Source of the DNA: an uncultured Bacteroidales bacterium
GTDB lineage: Bacteria > Bacteroidota > Bacteroidia > Bacteroidales > Paludibacteraceae
DNA length: 46,901 nucleotides
NCBI GenBank assembly: GCA_937872735.1
Contig: CALMUD010000262.1
Coordinates: 1-46,901 of the forward strand
Direction: 5' to 3'
In this document: positions 18,454 to 28,715 of the stretch, piece by piece
Layout: every line of letters starts with the position of its first letter
How positions within the stretch are numbered: the stretch's first letter is position 1
Translations under genes and position numbers: made by a program
Notes under the pieces: model-generated
What the model was told of the DNA's origin: nothing
Seen by the model: the letters and a program-made list of their open reading frames with translations, nothing else
Database searches by the model: none

Positions 18454-19782
18454 TTAATAAGCTGACATTTCAGAACGGCCCTTGATTCGTCCAGAACGCA
18501 TTAAACCATCATAATGATGCATCATCAAATGGCTCTGTACCTGCTGTATGGTATCAAGAACAACACCCACAATAATCAACAATGAAGTTCCACCAAAGAA
18601 CTGGGCAAACTGCATATTGATGTTGCAAGGGTTAGCAATAAGCGCTGGAAGAACTGCCAAGAAAGCAAGGAACAAAGATCCAGGAAGAGTGATACGAGAC
18701 ATAATTGTATCGATATACTCTGCAGTCTCAGTACCTGGCTTAACACCAGGAATAAATGAACCACTTCTCTTCATATCCTCGGCCATCTGAGTTGGCTGAA
18801 TGGTAATTGCAGTATAGAAATACGTAAATAATACTATCAATATTGCGAAAACCACATTGTACGCAAATCCCTTATAGTCAAAGTAACTATTGAAGAAACT
18901 TCCCGCATCCTTTGAAATGAAAGGAGCTACAGAATAAGGAATAAACATGATTGCCTGGGCAAAGATGATTGGCATCACATTGGCAGCATAAACCTTCAAT
19001 GGAATATACTGACGCGCACCACCCACCTGGCGACCACCAGAGGTCATCTGCTTGGCATACTGGACAGGCACACGGCGTGTACCCTCAACCAGCATCAAGG
19101 AGAGACCAATGACAATTACCAAACCAACAATCTCAAGCAAGAATTTAATCAAGCCACCTTCTCCATGAAGATTCAAGGCGAATTCTGAGATTACAGCAGA
19201 TGGGAAACGCGCAATAATACCAATCAAGATAATGAAAGAAATACCATTTCCTACACCCTTGTCAGTAATACGCTCACCCAACCACATTACAAACATGCTG
19301 CCTCCACACAGAATGACGGTAGAAGAAATCTTGAACCACCAATCGTTAGGTACTGCCCCAGGAGACTGAACATACAAGTTAACCAAATAAGATGGACCCT
19401 GAATAAGAAGAATGAGAACAGTAAGAATCCTGGTATACTGAGTCAACTTGCGACGACCACTTTCACCATCTCTCTGCATCTTCTTGAAGGAAGGGACTGC
19501 AACCGTCATCAACTGGATGACGATTGAAGCAGAGATGTACGGCATAATACCCAGGGCAAAAACAGAAGCATTGGAAAACGCACCTCCCGAAAACATATTC
19601 AGAAGGCTCATGATTCCATTTGCAGTCTGTTGGTCCAAAGCCCCAAGCTGATTAGGATCGACACCCGGCAGAACAATAAAAGAACCGATTCTGTAGATAA
19701 ATACGAATAATACCGTGATAAGGATACGCTGACGCAAATCCTCAATCTTCCAGATGTTTTTTATTGTTTCTATAGCTTTCAT
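18454..19782 (-). CDS. secY: Preprotein translocase subunit SecY
   Basis: A 442-residue inner membrane protein with ten predicted transmembrane segments that forms the Sec channel. IWKIEDLRQRILITVLF and YRIGSFIVLPGVDP open the protein; the plug/TM2 region has GGAFSNASVFALGIMPYISA, and the C-terminal loops have QMAEDMKRSGSFIPGVKPG and TETAEYI. Its start overlaps the rplO stop by one base (TAATG), an arrangement that suggests translational coupling. The downstream gene map is 7 bases away. Confidence 0.99.
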   Translation of the reverse strand: MKAIETIKNIWKIEDLRQRILITVLFVFIYRIGSFIVLPGVDPNQLGALDQQTANGIMSLLNMFSGGAFSNASVFALGIMPYISASIVIQLMTVAVPSFKKMQRDGESGRRKLTQYTRILTVLILLIQGPSYLVNLYVQSPGAVPNDWWFKISSTVILCGGSMFVMWLGERITDKGVGNGISFIILIGIIARFPSAVISEFALNLHGEGGLIKFLLEIVGLVIVIGLSLMLVEGTRRVPVQYAKQMTSGGRQVGGARQYIPLKVYAANVMPIIFAQAIMFIPYSVAPFISKDAGSFFNSYFDYKGFAYNVVFAILIVLFTYFYTAITIQPTQMAEDMKRSGSFIPGVKPGTETAEYIDTIMSRITLPGSLFLAFLAVLPALIANPCNINMQFAQFFGGTSLLIIVGVVLDTIQQVQSHLMMHHYDGLMRSGRIKGRSEMSAY

Positions 19783-20237
19783 TATTTCTCGTTCAAAGTT
19801 ACCACTTTACCACCAGCAGCCTCAATGGCAGCCTTTGCAGAAGCAGAGAATGCGTCCGCCGTAACAGTCAGCGATTTGCTAACTGCACCCTTGCCAAGTA
19901 TCTTGACAAGTTCTTTGGCCTTGGCAAGACCTGCCTTTGCAAGCACAGCCTTGTCAATTTCAGATACATTCAACTTTTCTGATACAGTCTGAAGATCAGC
20001 CAAATTAACGGGTCTATAAGAGACTCTATTAATATTCTTGAAACCGAACTTAGGCAGGAGACGCTGCAATGGCATCTGACCACCCTCGAAGCCAATCTTG
20101 TGAGAATAGCCTGAGCGAGAGCCAGCACCTTTACTACCACGAGTAGAAGTACCGCCGTAACCAGAACCTTGACCACGACCCAATCTTCTCTTCGAATGAG
20201 TAGAACCAGCAGCTGCTTTTAAATTACTTAAATCCAT
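19782..20237 (-). CDS. rplO: 50S ribosomal protein L15
   Basis: A 151-residue uL15, a late-assembly 50S protein. The glycine- and arginine-rich N-terminus ([19 protein letters not shown], then KGAGSRSGY) threads into 23S rRNA. The globular half contains [13 protein letters not shown] and ends with an Ala-rich helix. It sits between rpmD and secY as usual and overlaps secY by one base. Confidence 0.98.
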   Translation of the reverse strand: MDLSNLKAAAGSTHSKRRLGRGQGSGYGGTSTRGSKGAGSRSGYSHKIGFEGGQMPLQRLLPKFGFKNINRVSYRPVNLADLQTVSEKLNVSEIDKAVLAKAGLAKAKELVKILGKGAVSKSLTVTADAFSASAKAAIEAAGGKVVTLNEK

Positions 20238-20266
20238 ATTTATTTAAAACTTTTTCAAACAATTAA

Positions 20267-20443
20267 TTACTTAACCACAACGACGAGGTGCTTAACAGCC
20301 TCGTACATACCTCTGATAGCAGGAGTATCCTCATGCTCAACAACAGAGTTGGTCTTCTTGAAACCTAGGGCATCCAAATTAGCCTTCTGTCTCTTAGAAC
20401 AGTCTATTCTGCTAACTACTTGCTTTAACTTTATTGTAGCCAT
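20267..20443 (-). CDS. rpmD: 50S ribosomal protein L30
   Basis: A 58-residue uL30 between rpsE and rplO, the standard position. The translation starts MATIKLKQVVSRIDCSKRQK and continues ALGFKKTNSVVEHEDTPAIR and GMYEAVKHLVVVVK, with the family's FKKTNSVVEH-type core and full length. The gap to rpsE is 5 bases. Confidence 0.97.
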   Translation of the reverse strand: MATIKLKQVVSRIDCSKRQKANLDALGFKKTNSVVEHEDTPAIRGMYEAVKHLVVVVK

Positions 20444-20448
20444 AATTA

Positions 20449-20982
20449 TTAACCTTTAAAAACTTTATCTAATGAGACACCACGGTTCTGCGCTACAGAA
20501 AAAGCATCTCTCAACTGAGAAAGTGCAAGTACTGTAGCCTTTACAAGGTTGTGAGGGTTAGATGAACCCTTTGACTTTGCAAGGACATCCTTTACTCCTG
20601 CGCTCTCAAGTACTGCACGCATGGCACCACCGGCTTTCACACCAGTACCTTCAGATGCAGGCTTGATGATGACTTCAGAGCCACTGAATCTGGCAATCTG
20701 CTCATGAGGGATAGTACCCTTAAGTACAGGAACCTTCACCAAGTTCTTCTTGGCTGCTTCAGTACCCTTGTCAATAGCGGCAGTGACCTCATTGGCCTTA
20801 CCCAGACCATAACCTACAAGGCCCTCACCATTACCAACTACAACGATAGCAGCAAAAGTAAGCGCACGGCCACCCTTAGTAACCTTAGTTACCCTGTTAA
20901 GGGCAACCAAACGTTCCTTCAGTTCAGACTCGTTGTTGTTAGTGTTGTTGCTTGTTTTTGTATTTTTTGTATTCTCAGCCAT
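20449..20982 (-). CDS. rpsE: 30S ribosomal protein S5
   Basis: A 177-residue uS5, a 30S body protein that contributes to decoding accuracy and mRNA unwinding. A short Asn/Lys/Thr-rich N-terminal tail is followed by the S5 double-stranded RNA-binding domain ([20 protein letters not shown]) and the C-terminal domain with [19 protein letters not shown]. It is the first gene of the rpsE-rpmD-rplO-secY stretch and lies 5 bases after rplR. Confidence 0.98.
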   Translation of the reverse strand: MAENTKNTKTSNNTNNNESELKERLVALNRVTKVTKGGRALTFAAIVVVGNGEGLVGYGLGKANEVTAAIDKGTEAAKKNLVKVPVLKGTIPHEQIARFSGSEVIIKPASEGTGVKAGGAMRAVLESAGVKDVLAKSKGSSNPHNLVKATVLALSQLRDAFSVAQNRGVSLDKVFKG

Positions 20983-20987
20983 AACAA

Positions 20988-21332
20988 TTAAAATTTAAGA
21001 CCTCCCTTACGGGCTGCTTCAGCCAATTCCTGAACTCTACCATGATAGAGATAACCATTACGGTCGAAAACAACTTCAGTAACACCAGCAGCAATAGCAT
21101 TCTTGGCAACCAATTCTCCGACCTTTGCGGCTTGATCCTTCTTAGTTTCCTTTTCAGTCAACTTTAAAGATGAAGCCGAAGCCAAAGTTACACCCTTGTC
21201 ATCATTGACAACCTGGGCATAAATTTGCTTGTTACTTCTGAAAACCGACAGACGCGGTCTTTCTGCAGTACCGGACATCTTGTTCCGGATACTTTTCTTT
21301 ATCTTATTTCTTCTTTGAACTTTATCAGTCAT
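20988..21332 (-). CDS. rplR: 50S ribosomal protein L18
   Basis: A 114-residue uL18 that binds 5S rRNA in the central protuberance. [20 protein letters not shown] and [15 protein letters not shown] are the conserved N-terminal blocks, and [20 protein letters not shown] with ARKGGLKF is the family C-terminus. It lies between rplF and rpsE. No anomaly is seen. Confidence 0.98.
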   Translation of the reverse strand: MTDKVQRRNKIKKSIRNKMSGTAERPRLSVFRSNKQIYAQVVNDDKGVTLASASSLKLTEKETKKDQAAKVGELVAKNAIAAGVTEVVFDRNGYLYHGRVQELAEAARKGGLKF

Positions 21333-21355
21333 AATAACCTAATTTACGTAGTGTA

Positions 21356-21910
21356 TTACTTAGCTCCAGCAGCCTTTCCAGCCTTTCTGCGGATTTGCTC
21401 ACCAATAAACTTGATACCCTTGCCTTTATAAGGCTCTGGCATACGGAATGAGCGAATCTTTGCACAGATTTGGCCAATCAACTGTTTGTCACAAGACTCA
21501 AGGTTGAGCAGTGGATTCTGGTTTCTTTCACTCTTGGTTTCTACCTTTACCTCCTTTGGAAGCTGGAAGTAAATTGTATGAGAATAACCCAGAGAGAACT
21601 CGATAACCTGTCCCTGATTAGAGACACGATAACCGACACCCACTAGCTCCATTTCCTTACGATAGCCAGTTGAAACTCCTACAACCATGTTATTTACAAG
21701 AGAACGATAGAGTCCATGAAGAGACTTCTCCTCCTTGTCATCACCCTTACGGCTGAGAACAACAGAACCTTCTTTTACCTCTACATTGATTTTAGGATCA
21801 ACTTTCTGAGACATTTCTCCTTTAGGACCCTTTACGGTAACAGTGTTATCTTTAACAGAAACTGTAACTCCACTTGGAATACTAATTGGTAAATTTCCTA
21901 TTCTTGACAT
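21356..21910 (-). CDS. rplF: 50S ribosomal protein L6
   Basis: A 184-residue uL6 near the factor-binding site of the 50S subunit. It consists of two repeated domains: the first starts MSRIGNLPISIPSGVTVSVK with VTVKGPKGEMS, the second has GVGYRVSNQGQVIEFSLGYS and ends with the PYKGKGIKFIGEQIRRKAGK signature. It is in the usual rpsH-rplF-rplR order. Confidence 0.99.
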   Translation of the reverse strand: MSRIGNLPISIPSGVTVSVKDNTVTVKGPKGEMSQKVDPKINVEVKEGSVVLSRKGDDKEEKSLHGLYRSLVNNMVVGVSTGYRKEMELVGVGYRVSNQGQVIEFSLGYSHTIYFQLPKEVKVETKSERNQNPLLNLESCDKQLIGQICAKIRSFRMPEPYKGKGIKFIGEQIRRKAGKAAGAK

Positions 21911-21927
21911 TTACAATTCCTCCTAAA

Positions 21928-22323
21928 TTAATAAACATAACACAAAATTTCACCGCCGACTTTCATGTCGCGAGCTTCCTTATCGGTAACAACACCCTTA
22001 GAAGTGGAAACAATGGCAATGCCCAATCCATTGAGGACGCGAGGCATGTCTTTGTAACCAGTGTACTTACGCAAACCAGGAGTAGAAATTCTTACCAGGT
22101 TTCTAATTGCGTTGACTTTGTTCACCGGATCATACTTCAGGGCAATCTTGATTGAGCCCTGAGGTCCGTCCTCAATGAACTTGTAATTCAAGATATAACC
22201 CTTCTCGAGCAATATCTTGGTAATCTCTTTCTTCAAATTTGATGCAGGAACATCAAGCACACGATGCTTGGCACGAATAGCGTTCCGCAATCTCGTCAGA
22301 TAATCTGCTATTGGATCTGTCAT
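21928..22323 (-). CDS. rpsH: 30S ribosomal protein S8
   Basis: A 131-residue uS8 that binds the central domain of 16S rRNA. MTDPIADYLTRLRNAIRAKH and LRKYTGYKDMPRVLNGLGIA are conserved blocks, and the STSKGVVTDKEARDMKVGGE C-terminal signature is intact. S8 is the translational repressor of the spc operon in E. coli, acting near rplE; whether that holds here cannot be seen from sequence alone. Confidence 0.99.
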   Translation of the reverse strand: MTDPIADYLTRLRNAIRAKHRVLDVPASNLKKEITKILLEKGYILNYKFIEDGPQGSIKIALKYDPVNKVNAIRNLVRISTPGLRKYTGYKDMPRVLNGLGIAIVSTSKGVVTDKEARDMKVGGEILCYVY

Positions 22324-22375
22324 AAAATTATAAAATTAAATTGATCAGGAATATCCTGACAATATTTAAGTTGCT

Positions 22376-22645
22376 TTACCAGCTTGCCTTCTTTACACCA
22401 GGTATCAAACCAGCAGAAGCCATCTCACGGAACTGAATACGTGAGATGCCGAAAACACGCATATAACCTCTTGGTCTGCCTGTCAATTTGCAACGATTGT
22501 GCTTACGAACAGGAGATGCGTTTTTAGGGAGCGCCTGAAGACCGGCATAATCACCATCCTTCTTGAGTTGTGCTCTCTTTTCTGCATATTTGGCGCAAAG
22601 TTTTTCCCGCTTTACCTCACGGGCTACCATTGATTCTTTTGCCAT
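22376..22645 (-). CDS. rpsN: 30S ribosomal protein S14, long zinc-independent form
   Basis: An 89-residue uS14 of the 30S head. It is the long C-minus type: it starts [20 protein letters not shown], and only single cysteines occur ([14 protein letters not shown]), so no CxxC zinc site can form. The C-terminal [20 protein letters not shown] and [14 protein letters not shown] are standard. It follows rplE after 6 bases. Confidence 0.98.
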   Translation of the reverse strand: MAKESMVAREVKREKLCAKYAEKRAQLKKDGDYAGLQALPKNASPVRKHNRCKLTGRPRGYMRVFGISRIQFREMASAGLIPGVKKASW

Positions 22646-22651
22646 TCTATT

Positions 22652-23194
22652 TTATTTTTTAAAAGGTAAACCGAATTCTTTCAATAATGCGAAACCTTCC
22701 TCGTCAGTTTTTGCTGAGGTTACAAAGGTAATATTCATTCCCAATATATTGGTAATAGAATCGATATTTATTTCAGGAAAAATTATTTGCTCCTGAATAC
22801 CAAGGGTGTAATTACCCATTCCATCCAACTTTGAGTCAATACCCTTGAAATCGCGGATACGAGGAAGAGCCACACGAACGAGACGCTCCAGGAATTCATA
22901 CATCTTCTCACGACGGAGAGTGACACGAACACCAATAGGAGCCTTCTTACGAAGACGGAAATTGGAGATATCCTTCTTTGAAAGAGTAGGGACAGCCTTC
23001 TGACCAGAGATGGCAGTCAATTCATTAATTGCAGTTTCGATGATTTTCTTGTCATCTACCGCCTTTCCCAAGCCTTCGTTGATAACGATTTTCTCAAGAA
23101 CAGGCACCTGCATAATTGTTTTGTAACCAAACTGCTTGGTCAAAGCAGGAACGATACGATCAGTATATTCTTTTTTCAGACTGGCTGTATTCAT
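22652..23194 (-). CDS. rplE: 50S ribosomal protein L5
   Basis: A 180-residue uL5 that binds 5S rRNA and contacts P-site tRNA. It contains [53 protein letters not shown] and [13 protein letters not shown], all family blocks. Its start overlaps the end of rplX by four bases (ATGA), which suggests translational coupling. Confidence 0.99.
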   Translation of the reverse strand: MNTASLKKEYTDRIVPALTKQFGYKTIMQVPVLEKIVINEGLGKAVDDKKIIETAINELTAISGQKAVPTLSKKDISNFRLRKKAPIGVRVTLRREKMYEFLERLVRVALPRIRDFKGIDSKLDGMGNYTLGIQEQIIFPEINIDSITNILGMNITFVTSAKTDEEGFALLKEFGLPFKK

Positions 23195-23529
23195 TTCTTA
23201 ACCTCCCCATCTTTAATTTCTTCACCCGATTTCTTAGCATAACGAACTGACTTGCCCTCAGCATTCAAACGGCGGCCAATACGAGTTGGCTTGCCAGACT
23301 TAGGGTCAATAGGGTTCAAATTAGAAACATGGATAGGAGCTTCCTTAGTGATAATGCCACCCTGAGGGTTCTTAGCACTAGGCTTAGCGTTCTTCTTAAC
23401 CATATTCATGCCCTTGACAATAGCCTTCTGATCCTTAACGAGGACCTCGAGCACCTCGCCTTGCTGGCCTTTGCTCTTACCTGTGTTAATATAGACGATG
23501 TCGCCTTTCTTAATATGTAACTTAGTCAT
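23191..23529 (-). CDS. rplX: 50S ribosomal protein L24
   Basis: A 112-residue uL24, an assembly initiator of the 50S subunit. The KOW motif ([20 protein letters not shown]) is at the N-terminus, followed by [15 protein letters not shown] and [19 protein letters not shown]. The C-terminal tail is Lys/Glu-rich. It is 17 bases after rplN and overlaps rplE by four bases. Confidence 0.98.
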   Translation of the reverse strand: MTKLHIKKGDIVYINTGKSKGQQGEVLEVLVKDQKAIVKGMNMVKKNAKPSAKNPQGGIITKEAPIHVSNLNPIDPKSGKPTRIGRRLNAEGKSVRYAKKSGEEIKDGEVKK

Positions 23530-23546
23530 TGCTTGAATTTTGAAAA

Positions 23547-23912
23547 TTAAAGTACTTCAGGAGCAAGAGAAACGATCTTCATGTTTGTGGCACGAAGCTC
23601 TCTGGCAACGGGGCCGAAAATACGGCTGGCCCTCATTTCACCGGCACCATTCAGAAGTACGCAAGCGTTGTCATCAAAACGGATGTATGAGCCATCAGCA
23701 CGTCTGATTTCCTTCTTGGTTCTGACTATTACCGCCTTTGAAACTGTTCCCTTCTTCATATCGCTGGATGCGAGAACATCCTTGACAGTAACAACGATAA
23801 TATCGCCTACACCTGCGTAACGTCTACCTGTACCTCCAAGTACACGGATACACAATGCGTTTTTGCCGCCACTGTTATCGGCAATATTCAATCTTGATTC
23901 TTGCTGTATCAT
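23547..23912 (-). CDS. rplN: 50S ribosomal protein L14
   Basis: A 121-residue uL14 forming intersubunit bridges. [40 protein letters not shown] and [20 protein letters not shown] are the conserved N-, middle and C-terminal blocks. Only two bases separate it from rpsQ. No anomaly is seen. Confidence 0.99.
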   Translation of the reverse strand: MIQQESRLNIADNSGGKNALCIRVLGGTGRRYAGVGDIIVVTVKDVLASSDMKKGTVSKAVIVRTKKEIRRADGSYIRFDDNACVLLNGAGEMRASRIFGPVARELRATNMKIVSLAPEVL

Positions 23913-23914
23913 AA

Positions 23915-24166
23915 TTACTTAGCTCTTTCAATAATTTGGACCAATCTCCATCTTTTTGTTTTACTCAGAGGACGAGTTTCCATAATGCTTACTAAATCAC
24001 CTACATTGCATTCGTTTTTCTCGTCGTGAGCGTGATACTTCTTCGTCTTGTTGACGAACTTCTTGTAAATAGGGTGCTTCTCCTTATACTGGATTGAAAC
24101 GGTAATTGTCTTATCCATCTTATTGCTGGAAACAACACCTTGTCTTACTTTTCTTAAGTTTCTCAT
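23915..24166 (-). CDS. rpsQ: 30S ribosomal protein S17
   Basis: An 83-residue uS17, an OB-fold primary binder of the 16S rRNA 5' domain. [20 protein letters not shown] and [40 protein letters not shown] are the family blocks. It lies in the standard rpmC-rpsQ-rplN order with a 22-base gap to rpmC. Confidence 0.99.
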   Translation of the reverse strand: MRNLRKVRQGVVSSNKMDKTITVSIQYKEKHPIYKKFVNKTKKYHAHDEKNECNVGDLVSIMETRPLSKTKRWRLVQIIERAK

Positions 24167-24188
24167 TTTAAATCAAGCCCAATGGTTA

Positions 24189-24383
24189 TTACTTTTTCAA
24201 TTCTCTTGCGCGCATCTCCGTTTTAATACGGGCGATGTCCTTACGAGAAATTTTCAATATAGAAGGGTTTTCCAGAGGAGAAACTGAATTCTCTATCTTC
24301 TTGCGGTTCAAATCCTTCACAGAAGCGTCAAGACGCTCCTGAAGATCCTTATCGGATAATTCTTTTAATTCTGCTGCTTTCAT
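24189..24383 (-). CDS. rpmC: 50S ribosomal protein L29
   Basis: A 64-residue two-helix uL29 near the peptide exit tunnel, part of the docking area for SRP and trigger factor. MKAAELKELSDKDLQERLDA and ISRKDIARIKTEMRARELKK are typical. The gap to rplP is 3 bases. Confidence 0.98.
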   Translation of the reverse strand: MKAAELKELSDKDLQERLDASVKDLNRKKIENSVSPLENPSILKISRKDIARIKTEMRARELKK

Positions 24384-24386
24384 GAT

Positions 24387-24821
24387 TTACGCGTTTTGTG
24401 TTAGATCATAATCTCTACGTACAATGAACTTTGTAGCGACTGGCAGCTTCTGTGCTGCGAGGCGAAGAGCCTCCTTGGCTATAGCCAAAGACACACCCTC
24501 AACTTCAATGATGATACGTCCAGGAGTGACAGTAGCAACGAAACCTTCTGGGTTACCTTTTCCTTTACCCATACGTACATCCAAAGGCTTCTTTGTGATT
24601 GGCTTGTCTGGGAATATTCTCATCCAGATTTGTCCCTCACGGTTCATATAACGAGTAACAGCGACACGGGCAGCTTCAAGCTGACGTCCCGTAATCCATT
24701 TTCTATCTTCCAAGACTTTGATACCGAAAGAACCGAAGGCAAGCTGATTTCCTCTCTGCGCATTGCCCTTCAGTCTACCCTTCTGCCATCTTCTGAACTT
24801 GGTTTTTTTGGGTTGTAACAT
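24387..24821 (-). CDS. rplP: 50S ribosomal protein L16
   Basis: A 144-residue uL16 that helps position A-site tRNA at the peptidyl transferase centre. [60 protein letters not shown] and [21 protein letters not shown]-type sequence are all family signatures. It lies between rpsC and rpmC. Confidence 0.99.
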   Translation of the reverse strand: MLQPKKTKFRRWQKGRLKGNAQRGNQLAFGSFGIKVLEDRKWITGRQLEAARVAVTRYMNREGQIWMRIFPDKPITKKPLDVRMGKGKGNPEGFVATVTPGRIIIEVEGVSLAIAKEALRLAAQKLPVATKFIVRRDYDLTQNA

Positions 24822-24840
24822 TTTCTACTAAATTAAAGAA

Positions 24841-25569
24841 TTAGACAGATTGTTTTTTTCTTCTCTTTGAGAATCCGCCCTTGTTATTGTTGAATGAGCG
24901 GTTATTCTCCTTTACGGCAGTGAAATCAGGAGCAAGGTCCTTCTTGCCGTAAATCTCGCCACGGCAAATCCAAACCTTTATACCTATCAAACCCACCTTG
25001 GTGAGGGCTGCTGTCTGAGCATAATCGATATCAGCACGGAAAGTGTGCAATGGAGTTCTACCCTCCTTGAACATTTCCTTGCGGGCCATTTCTGCGCCAT
25101 TAAGACGGCCACAGACCTGGACCTTGATACCTTCGGCACCCAAACGCATTGTAGAAGAAATTGCCATCTTGGTGGCACGTCTGTAAGCGATTTTGTTCTC
25201 AATCTGACTTGCAATGTTGTTAGCTACGATAACAGCATCCAACTCAGGCTTCTTAACTTCGAAGATGTTGATTTGAACATCCTTGTCGGTAATCTCTTTC
25301 AGTTCCTCTTTCAGTTTGTCAACTTCCTGACCACCCTTACCGATAATAATACCGGGGCGTGCAGTACAAATAGTGATAGTGACAAGCTTAAGAGTACGTT
25401 CAATAACGATTCTAGAAATACTAGCCTTAGCCAAACGGGCCTGAAGATACTTTCTGATTTTGGAATCCTCCAAAATAGTATCGCCATAGTTTTTTCCGCC
25501 AAACCAGTTAGAATCCCAACCTTTGATGATTCCCAGACGGTTGCTTACCGGATTAATCTTTTGTCCCAT
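24841..25569 (-). CDS. rpsC: 30S ribosomal protein S3
   Basis: A 242-residue uS3 at the mRNA entry channel. [20 protein letters not shown] opens the protein. The KH domain contains [20 protein letters not shown], and the C-terminal domain has [20 protein letters not shown] and GVKVWI-like [15 protein letters not shown]. The tail is basic and Asn-rich. The first 17 bases overlap the end of rplV in another frame. Confidence 0.99.
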   Translation of the reverse strand: MGQKINPVSNRLGIIKGWDSNWFGGKNYGDTILEDSKIRKYLQARLAKASISRIVIERTLKLVTITICTARPGIIIGKGGQEVDKLKEELKEITDKDVQINIFEVKKPELDAVIVANNIASQIENKIAYRRATKMAISSTMRLGAEGIKVQVCGRLNGAEMARKEMFKEGRTPLHTFRADIDYAQTAALTKVGLIGIKVWICRGEIYGKKDLAPDFTAVKENNRSFNNNKGGFSKRRKKQSV

Positions 25570-25996
25570 TTTCTGCTACTTTTTGGTTATCGTTTGAATC
25601 TTCCTTCTTGATAGTATCGACATAAAGCGTGACATGATTAGAACGCTTGCGGATTCTGTAACCACGACCCTGAGGTGCGGTACGCAGTCTCTTCAACATA
25701 CCTGCGCCGTCCACGAAGATTTCACTTACATACAATTCACCACCTTCTGCCTTTCTCTCGTTCTTCTGTTCCCAGTTCGCGATGGCCGAACGAAGGAGTT
25801 TCTCCAGACGGATTGAAGCGTCCTTAGGAGAGAACTTAAGAGCACTGAGGGCTCTATAAGCCTCCATGCCGCGAATAACGTCAGCTAATAGACGCATCTT
25901 ACGAGGAGAAGTAGGCACATCGTTCAATTTAGCGAAATACACACTTTTCAAAGACTCTTTTCTAGCGTCAGCTGCTTTTTTCTTTCTTTGAGCCAT
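25553..25996 (-). CDS. rplV: 50S ribosomal protein L22
   Basis: A 147-residue uL22 whose beta-hairpin lines the peptide exit tunnel. [18 protein letters not shown] is the conserved first half, and [20 protein letters not shown] with [11 protein letters not shown] is the hairpin and C-terminal strand. A hydrophilic tail of about 20 residues ([18 protein letters not shown]) extends beyond the usual end and creates the 17-base overlap with rpsC. Confidence 0.98.
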   Translation of the reverse strand: MAQRKKKAADARKESLKSVYFAKLNDVPTSPRKMRLLADVIRGMEAYRALSALKFSPKDASIRLEKLLRSAIANWEQKNERKAEGGELYVSEIFVDGAGMLKRLRTAPQGRGYRIRKRSNHVTLYVDTIKKEDSNDNQKVAENGTKD

Positions 25997-26024
25997 ATTT
26001 AATTATTCTTTTTTTTCTTACGGA

Positions 26025-26291
26025 TTATTTGTTATTATTTCCGTGACCTCTAAAATTGCGAGTCAAAGAGAACTCACCAAGTTTGTGGCCTACCATATTC
26101 TCTGTAACAAATACGGGAATAAACTTATTACCGTTATGGACTGCGATGGTATGGCCCACGAAGTCAGGGGAGATCATAGAAGCTCTTGACCAAGTTTTGA
26201 CAACGGATTTCTTGCCGCTCTCATTCATGGCCAGAACCTTCTTCTCGAGCTTGACATCGATAAATGGACCTTTTTTTAATGATCTACTCAT
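26025..26291 (-). CDS. rpsS: 30S ribosomal protein S19
   Basis: An 88-residue uS19 of the 30S head. [60 protein letters not shown] and [15 protein letters not shown] give a complete match to the family. It lies between rplB and rplV with gaps of 20 and 28 bases. Confidence 0.99.
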   Translation of the reverse strand: MSRSLKKGPFIDVKLEKKVLAMNESGKKSVVKTWSRASMISPDFVGHTIAVHNGNKFIPVFVTENMVGHKLGEFSLTRNFRGHGNNNK

Positions 26292-26311
26292 AAAATTACC
26301 TTAGATTTTGA

Positions 26312-27136
26312 TTACTTCTTTCTTCTTTCAATAATGAACTTGCTAGAAATCTTCTTTGGTGCGCGCGTCTTATAGCCACGAGCCAACAGACCCTTGCGAG
26401 ATCTTGGAAGACCTCCAGACTGACGTCCTTCACCACCACCCATTGGGTGATCAACAGGGTTCATTACGACACCTCTGTTGTGAGGACGACGGCCTAACCA
26501 GCGAGAGCGGCCTGCTTTACCAGAGCTTTCAAGCATGTGGTCAGCATTGCCGACGGTACCTACGGTAGCTTTGCAAGTGCAAAGAATCATACGAGTTTCA
26601 CCTGAAGGTAATTTTACGATAGCATACTTGCCTTCTCGCGAAGTCAACTGTGCAGCCGTACCAGCAGAACGGACAAGGGCAGCACCCTGACCAGGACGCA
26701 ACTCAATGTTGTGTACCATGGTTCCGAGTGGAATGCTCTGCAATGGCAGTGCATTGCCGATTTCAGGCGCAGCCTCTGCTCCTGAAAGGAGCTCTTGGCC
26801 TACCTGAAGTCCATTAGGAGCGAGAATGTAGCGCTTCTCACCATCCTTGTAGAAGAGGAGAGCGACATGAGCCGAACGGTTCGGATCATATTCGATCGTC
26901 TTCACAACAGCTGGAACACCATCTTTTTCTCTTTTAAAATCAATTACTCTGTATTTTCTCTTGTGACCACCACCGATGTAACGCATGGTCAGACGACCAT
27001 CATTGTTACGACCGCCGGTCTTACTCATACCGCTTACAAGAGATTTTTCTGGCTTGCTGGCGGTAATTGCGTCAAACATGCCAATAACTTTGTGTCTTTG
27101 CCCCGGTGTAGAGGGTTTAAATTTACGAACAGCCAT
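26312..27136 (-). CDS. rplB: 50S ribosomal protein L2
   Basis: A 274-residue uL2 needed for subunit association and peptidyl transferase activity. [20 protein letters not shown] is the N-terminal RNA-binding block, and [20 protein letters not shown] near residues 222-241 contains the conserved histidine close to the catalytic centre. [20 protein letters not shown] lies between them. Length is normal. Confidence 0.99.
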   Translation of the reverse strand: MAVRKFKPSTPGQRHKVIGMFDAITASKPEKSLVSGMSKTGGRNNDGRLTMRYIGGGHKRKYRVIDFKREKDGVPAVVKTIEYDPNRSAHVALLFYKDGEKRYILAPNGLQVGQELLSGAEAAPEIGNALPLQSIPLGTMVHNIELRPGQGAALVRSAGTAAQLTSREGKYAIVKLPSGETRMILCTCKATVGTVGNADHMLESSGKAGRSRWLGRRPHNRGVVMNPVDHPMGGGEGRQSGGLPRSRKGLLARGYKTRAPKKISSKFIIERRKK

Positions 27137-27144
27137 TTGCTTTA

Positions 27145-27444
27145 TTAAATATTGCTATATAAGTCAATTACTTCTCCCGCTTTCAATGTGACATAAGCCT
27201 TCTTGTATGAAGCGGTTCTGCCTGAGATGAGTGTCCTTTTGGTAGAACGAGATTTTGCCTTTCCGTTATACATTGATGTATTTACAGAAAGGACATTAAC
27301 CTTGTACATTTCCTCAACAGCCTTCTTGATGTCGCCTTTTGTAGCAGACTTCAAGACGCGAAATCCGAATACCGACTTCTCGTTCAGGGCTGTAACTTTC
27401 TCAGTTACAATTGGTTTGATTATGATTCCCATCTTCTTATGCAT
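27145..27444 (-). CDS. rplW: 50S ribosomal protein L23
   Basis: A 99-residue uL23 at the exit tunnel, the docking point for trigger factor and [23 protein letters not shown] and [20 protein letters not shown] are recognisable, and the loop before the last strand is short and basic. Its start overlaps the end of rplD by 8 bases, which suggests coupling. Confidence 0.97.
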   Translation of the reverse strand: MHKKMGIIIKPIVTEKVTALNEKSVFGFRVLKSATKGDIKKAVEEMYKVNVLSVNTSMYNGKAKSRSTKRTLISGRTASYKKAYVTLKAGEVIDLYSNI

Positions 27445-28066
27445 TTAAAGTTTTCTCGATATTTGCCAATGCACTTTCTGTGAAAATCACAGTCTTTGCG
27501 TCCATAATTTTGTAAGTGTTTAATTCAGAAGCTGCTAACACTTTTGATTTAGACAAATTACGGGCTGACAAATATACGTTTTTATTTAGTTCTGACAAAA
27601 CCAAAACCGATTTCTTATCAGAAACTTTTAAATTGTTGGTAAAGTTGATGAACTCCTTTGTCTTTGGAGCCTCAAAATCAAAGTCCTCAACAACTATGAT
27701 GTTGTTGTCTTTTGCCTTATACGACAGAGCCGACTTGCGGGCAAGCAGCTTTGTCTTCTTGTTCAGCTTGAACGAGTAGTCACGTGGCTGAGGGCCGAAT
27801 GTACGGCCACCACCTACTAACACTGGCGACTTGATATCACCACGACGGGCACCGCCCCCGCCTTTTTGCTTCCCAAGTTTACGAGTACTTCCTGAGTTCT
27901 CGCTTCTCTCCTTTGCCTTGTGAGTACCCTGACGAAGGTTGGCCAGATACTGCTTAACACCCAGATAAAGGACGTGATCATTCGGCTCAATTCCAAATAC
28001 GGCATCACTCAGAGTGACTTTCTTGCCCGTATCTTCTCCTTTTATGTTATATACGCTCAGTTCCAT
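27437..28066 (-). CDS. rplD: 50S ribosomal protein L4
   Basis: A 209-residue uL4. The extended loop that reaches into the exit tunnel is present: [20 protein letters not shown] and [21 protein letters not shown]4 is the autoregulator of the S10 operon in E. coli by a mechanism restricted to certain groups; no leader of that kind is seen here. It overlaps rplC by one base and rplW by eight. Confidence 0.98.
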   Translation of the reverse strand: MELSVYNIKGEDTGKKVTLSDAVFGIEPNDHVLYLGVKQYLANLRQGTHKAKERSENSGSTRKLGKQKGGGGARRGDIKSPVLVGGGRTFGPQPRDYSFKLNKKTKLLARKSALSYKAKDNNIIVVEDFDFEAPKTKEFINFTNNLKVSDKKSVLVLSELNKNVYLSARNLSKSKVLAASELNTYKIMDAKTVIFTESALANIEKTLNA

Positions 28067-28680
28067 TACTTATTGATAATTACGATTGAACCTTTTGTTC
28101 CTGGCAATGATCCTTTCAATACAAGAATATTGTTTTCAGGAATAACCTTTAAGACTTCGAGATTCTTGACAGTGACGGTGTCGCCACCTGTGCGGCCTGC
28201 CATTCTCATTCCCTTGAATACCTTTGCAGGGTATGAACATGCTCCGATTGATCCTGGGTGACGCTGACGGTCGTCCTGACCATGGGTTGACTGTTGCACA
28301 CCGCCGAAATTGTAGCGGCCTACAACACCCTTGAATCCTTTTCCTTTTGATGTGCCACATACGTCAACGAACTTGGCGTCTGCAAACATCTCTACCGAAA
28401 TCTGGTCTCCAAGGTTGTACTCCTTGTCATAATTGAACTCGGCCAAGTGTCTCTTGGGAGTTACGCCTGCCTTCTTGAAGTGGCCCAATTCTGCGGCTGG
28501 TGTGTTCTTCTCTTTTTTGTCATCGAACGCAACCTGGAACGCTTTGTAGCCATCCTTCTCAACGGTCTTTACCTGCGTAACAACACAAGGACCAACTTCG
28601 ACAACAGTGCATGGTACATTTTTACCATCAGCACTGAAAACGGATGTCATTCCGATTTTTTTACCTAATAATCCTGGCAT
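28066..28680 (-). CDS. rplC: 50S ribosomal protein L3
   Basis: A 204-residue uL3, an early assembly protein whose finger reaches the peptidyl transferase centre. [20 protein letters not shown] opens the protein, and the finger contains [20 protein letters not shown] and [20 protein letters not shown]. Bacteroidota-type substitution of the usual THGSH by STHGQDD is visible. Order rpsJ-rplC-rplD is standard. Confidence 0.98.
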   Translation of the reverse strand: MPGLLGKKIGMTSVFSADGKNVPCTVVEVGPCVVTQVKTVEKDGYKAFQVAFDDKKEKNTPAAELGHFKKAGVTPKRHLAEFNYDKEYNLGDQISVEMFADAKFVDVCGTSKGKGFKGVVGRYNFGGVQQSTHGQDDRQRHPGSIGACSYPAKVFKGMRMAGRTGGDTVTVKNLEVLKVIPENNILVLKGSLPGTKGSIVIINK

Positions 28681-28715
28681 TTCAATAAAATATTAATGAT
28701 AATACTATAAAAAAC

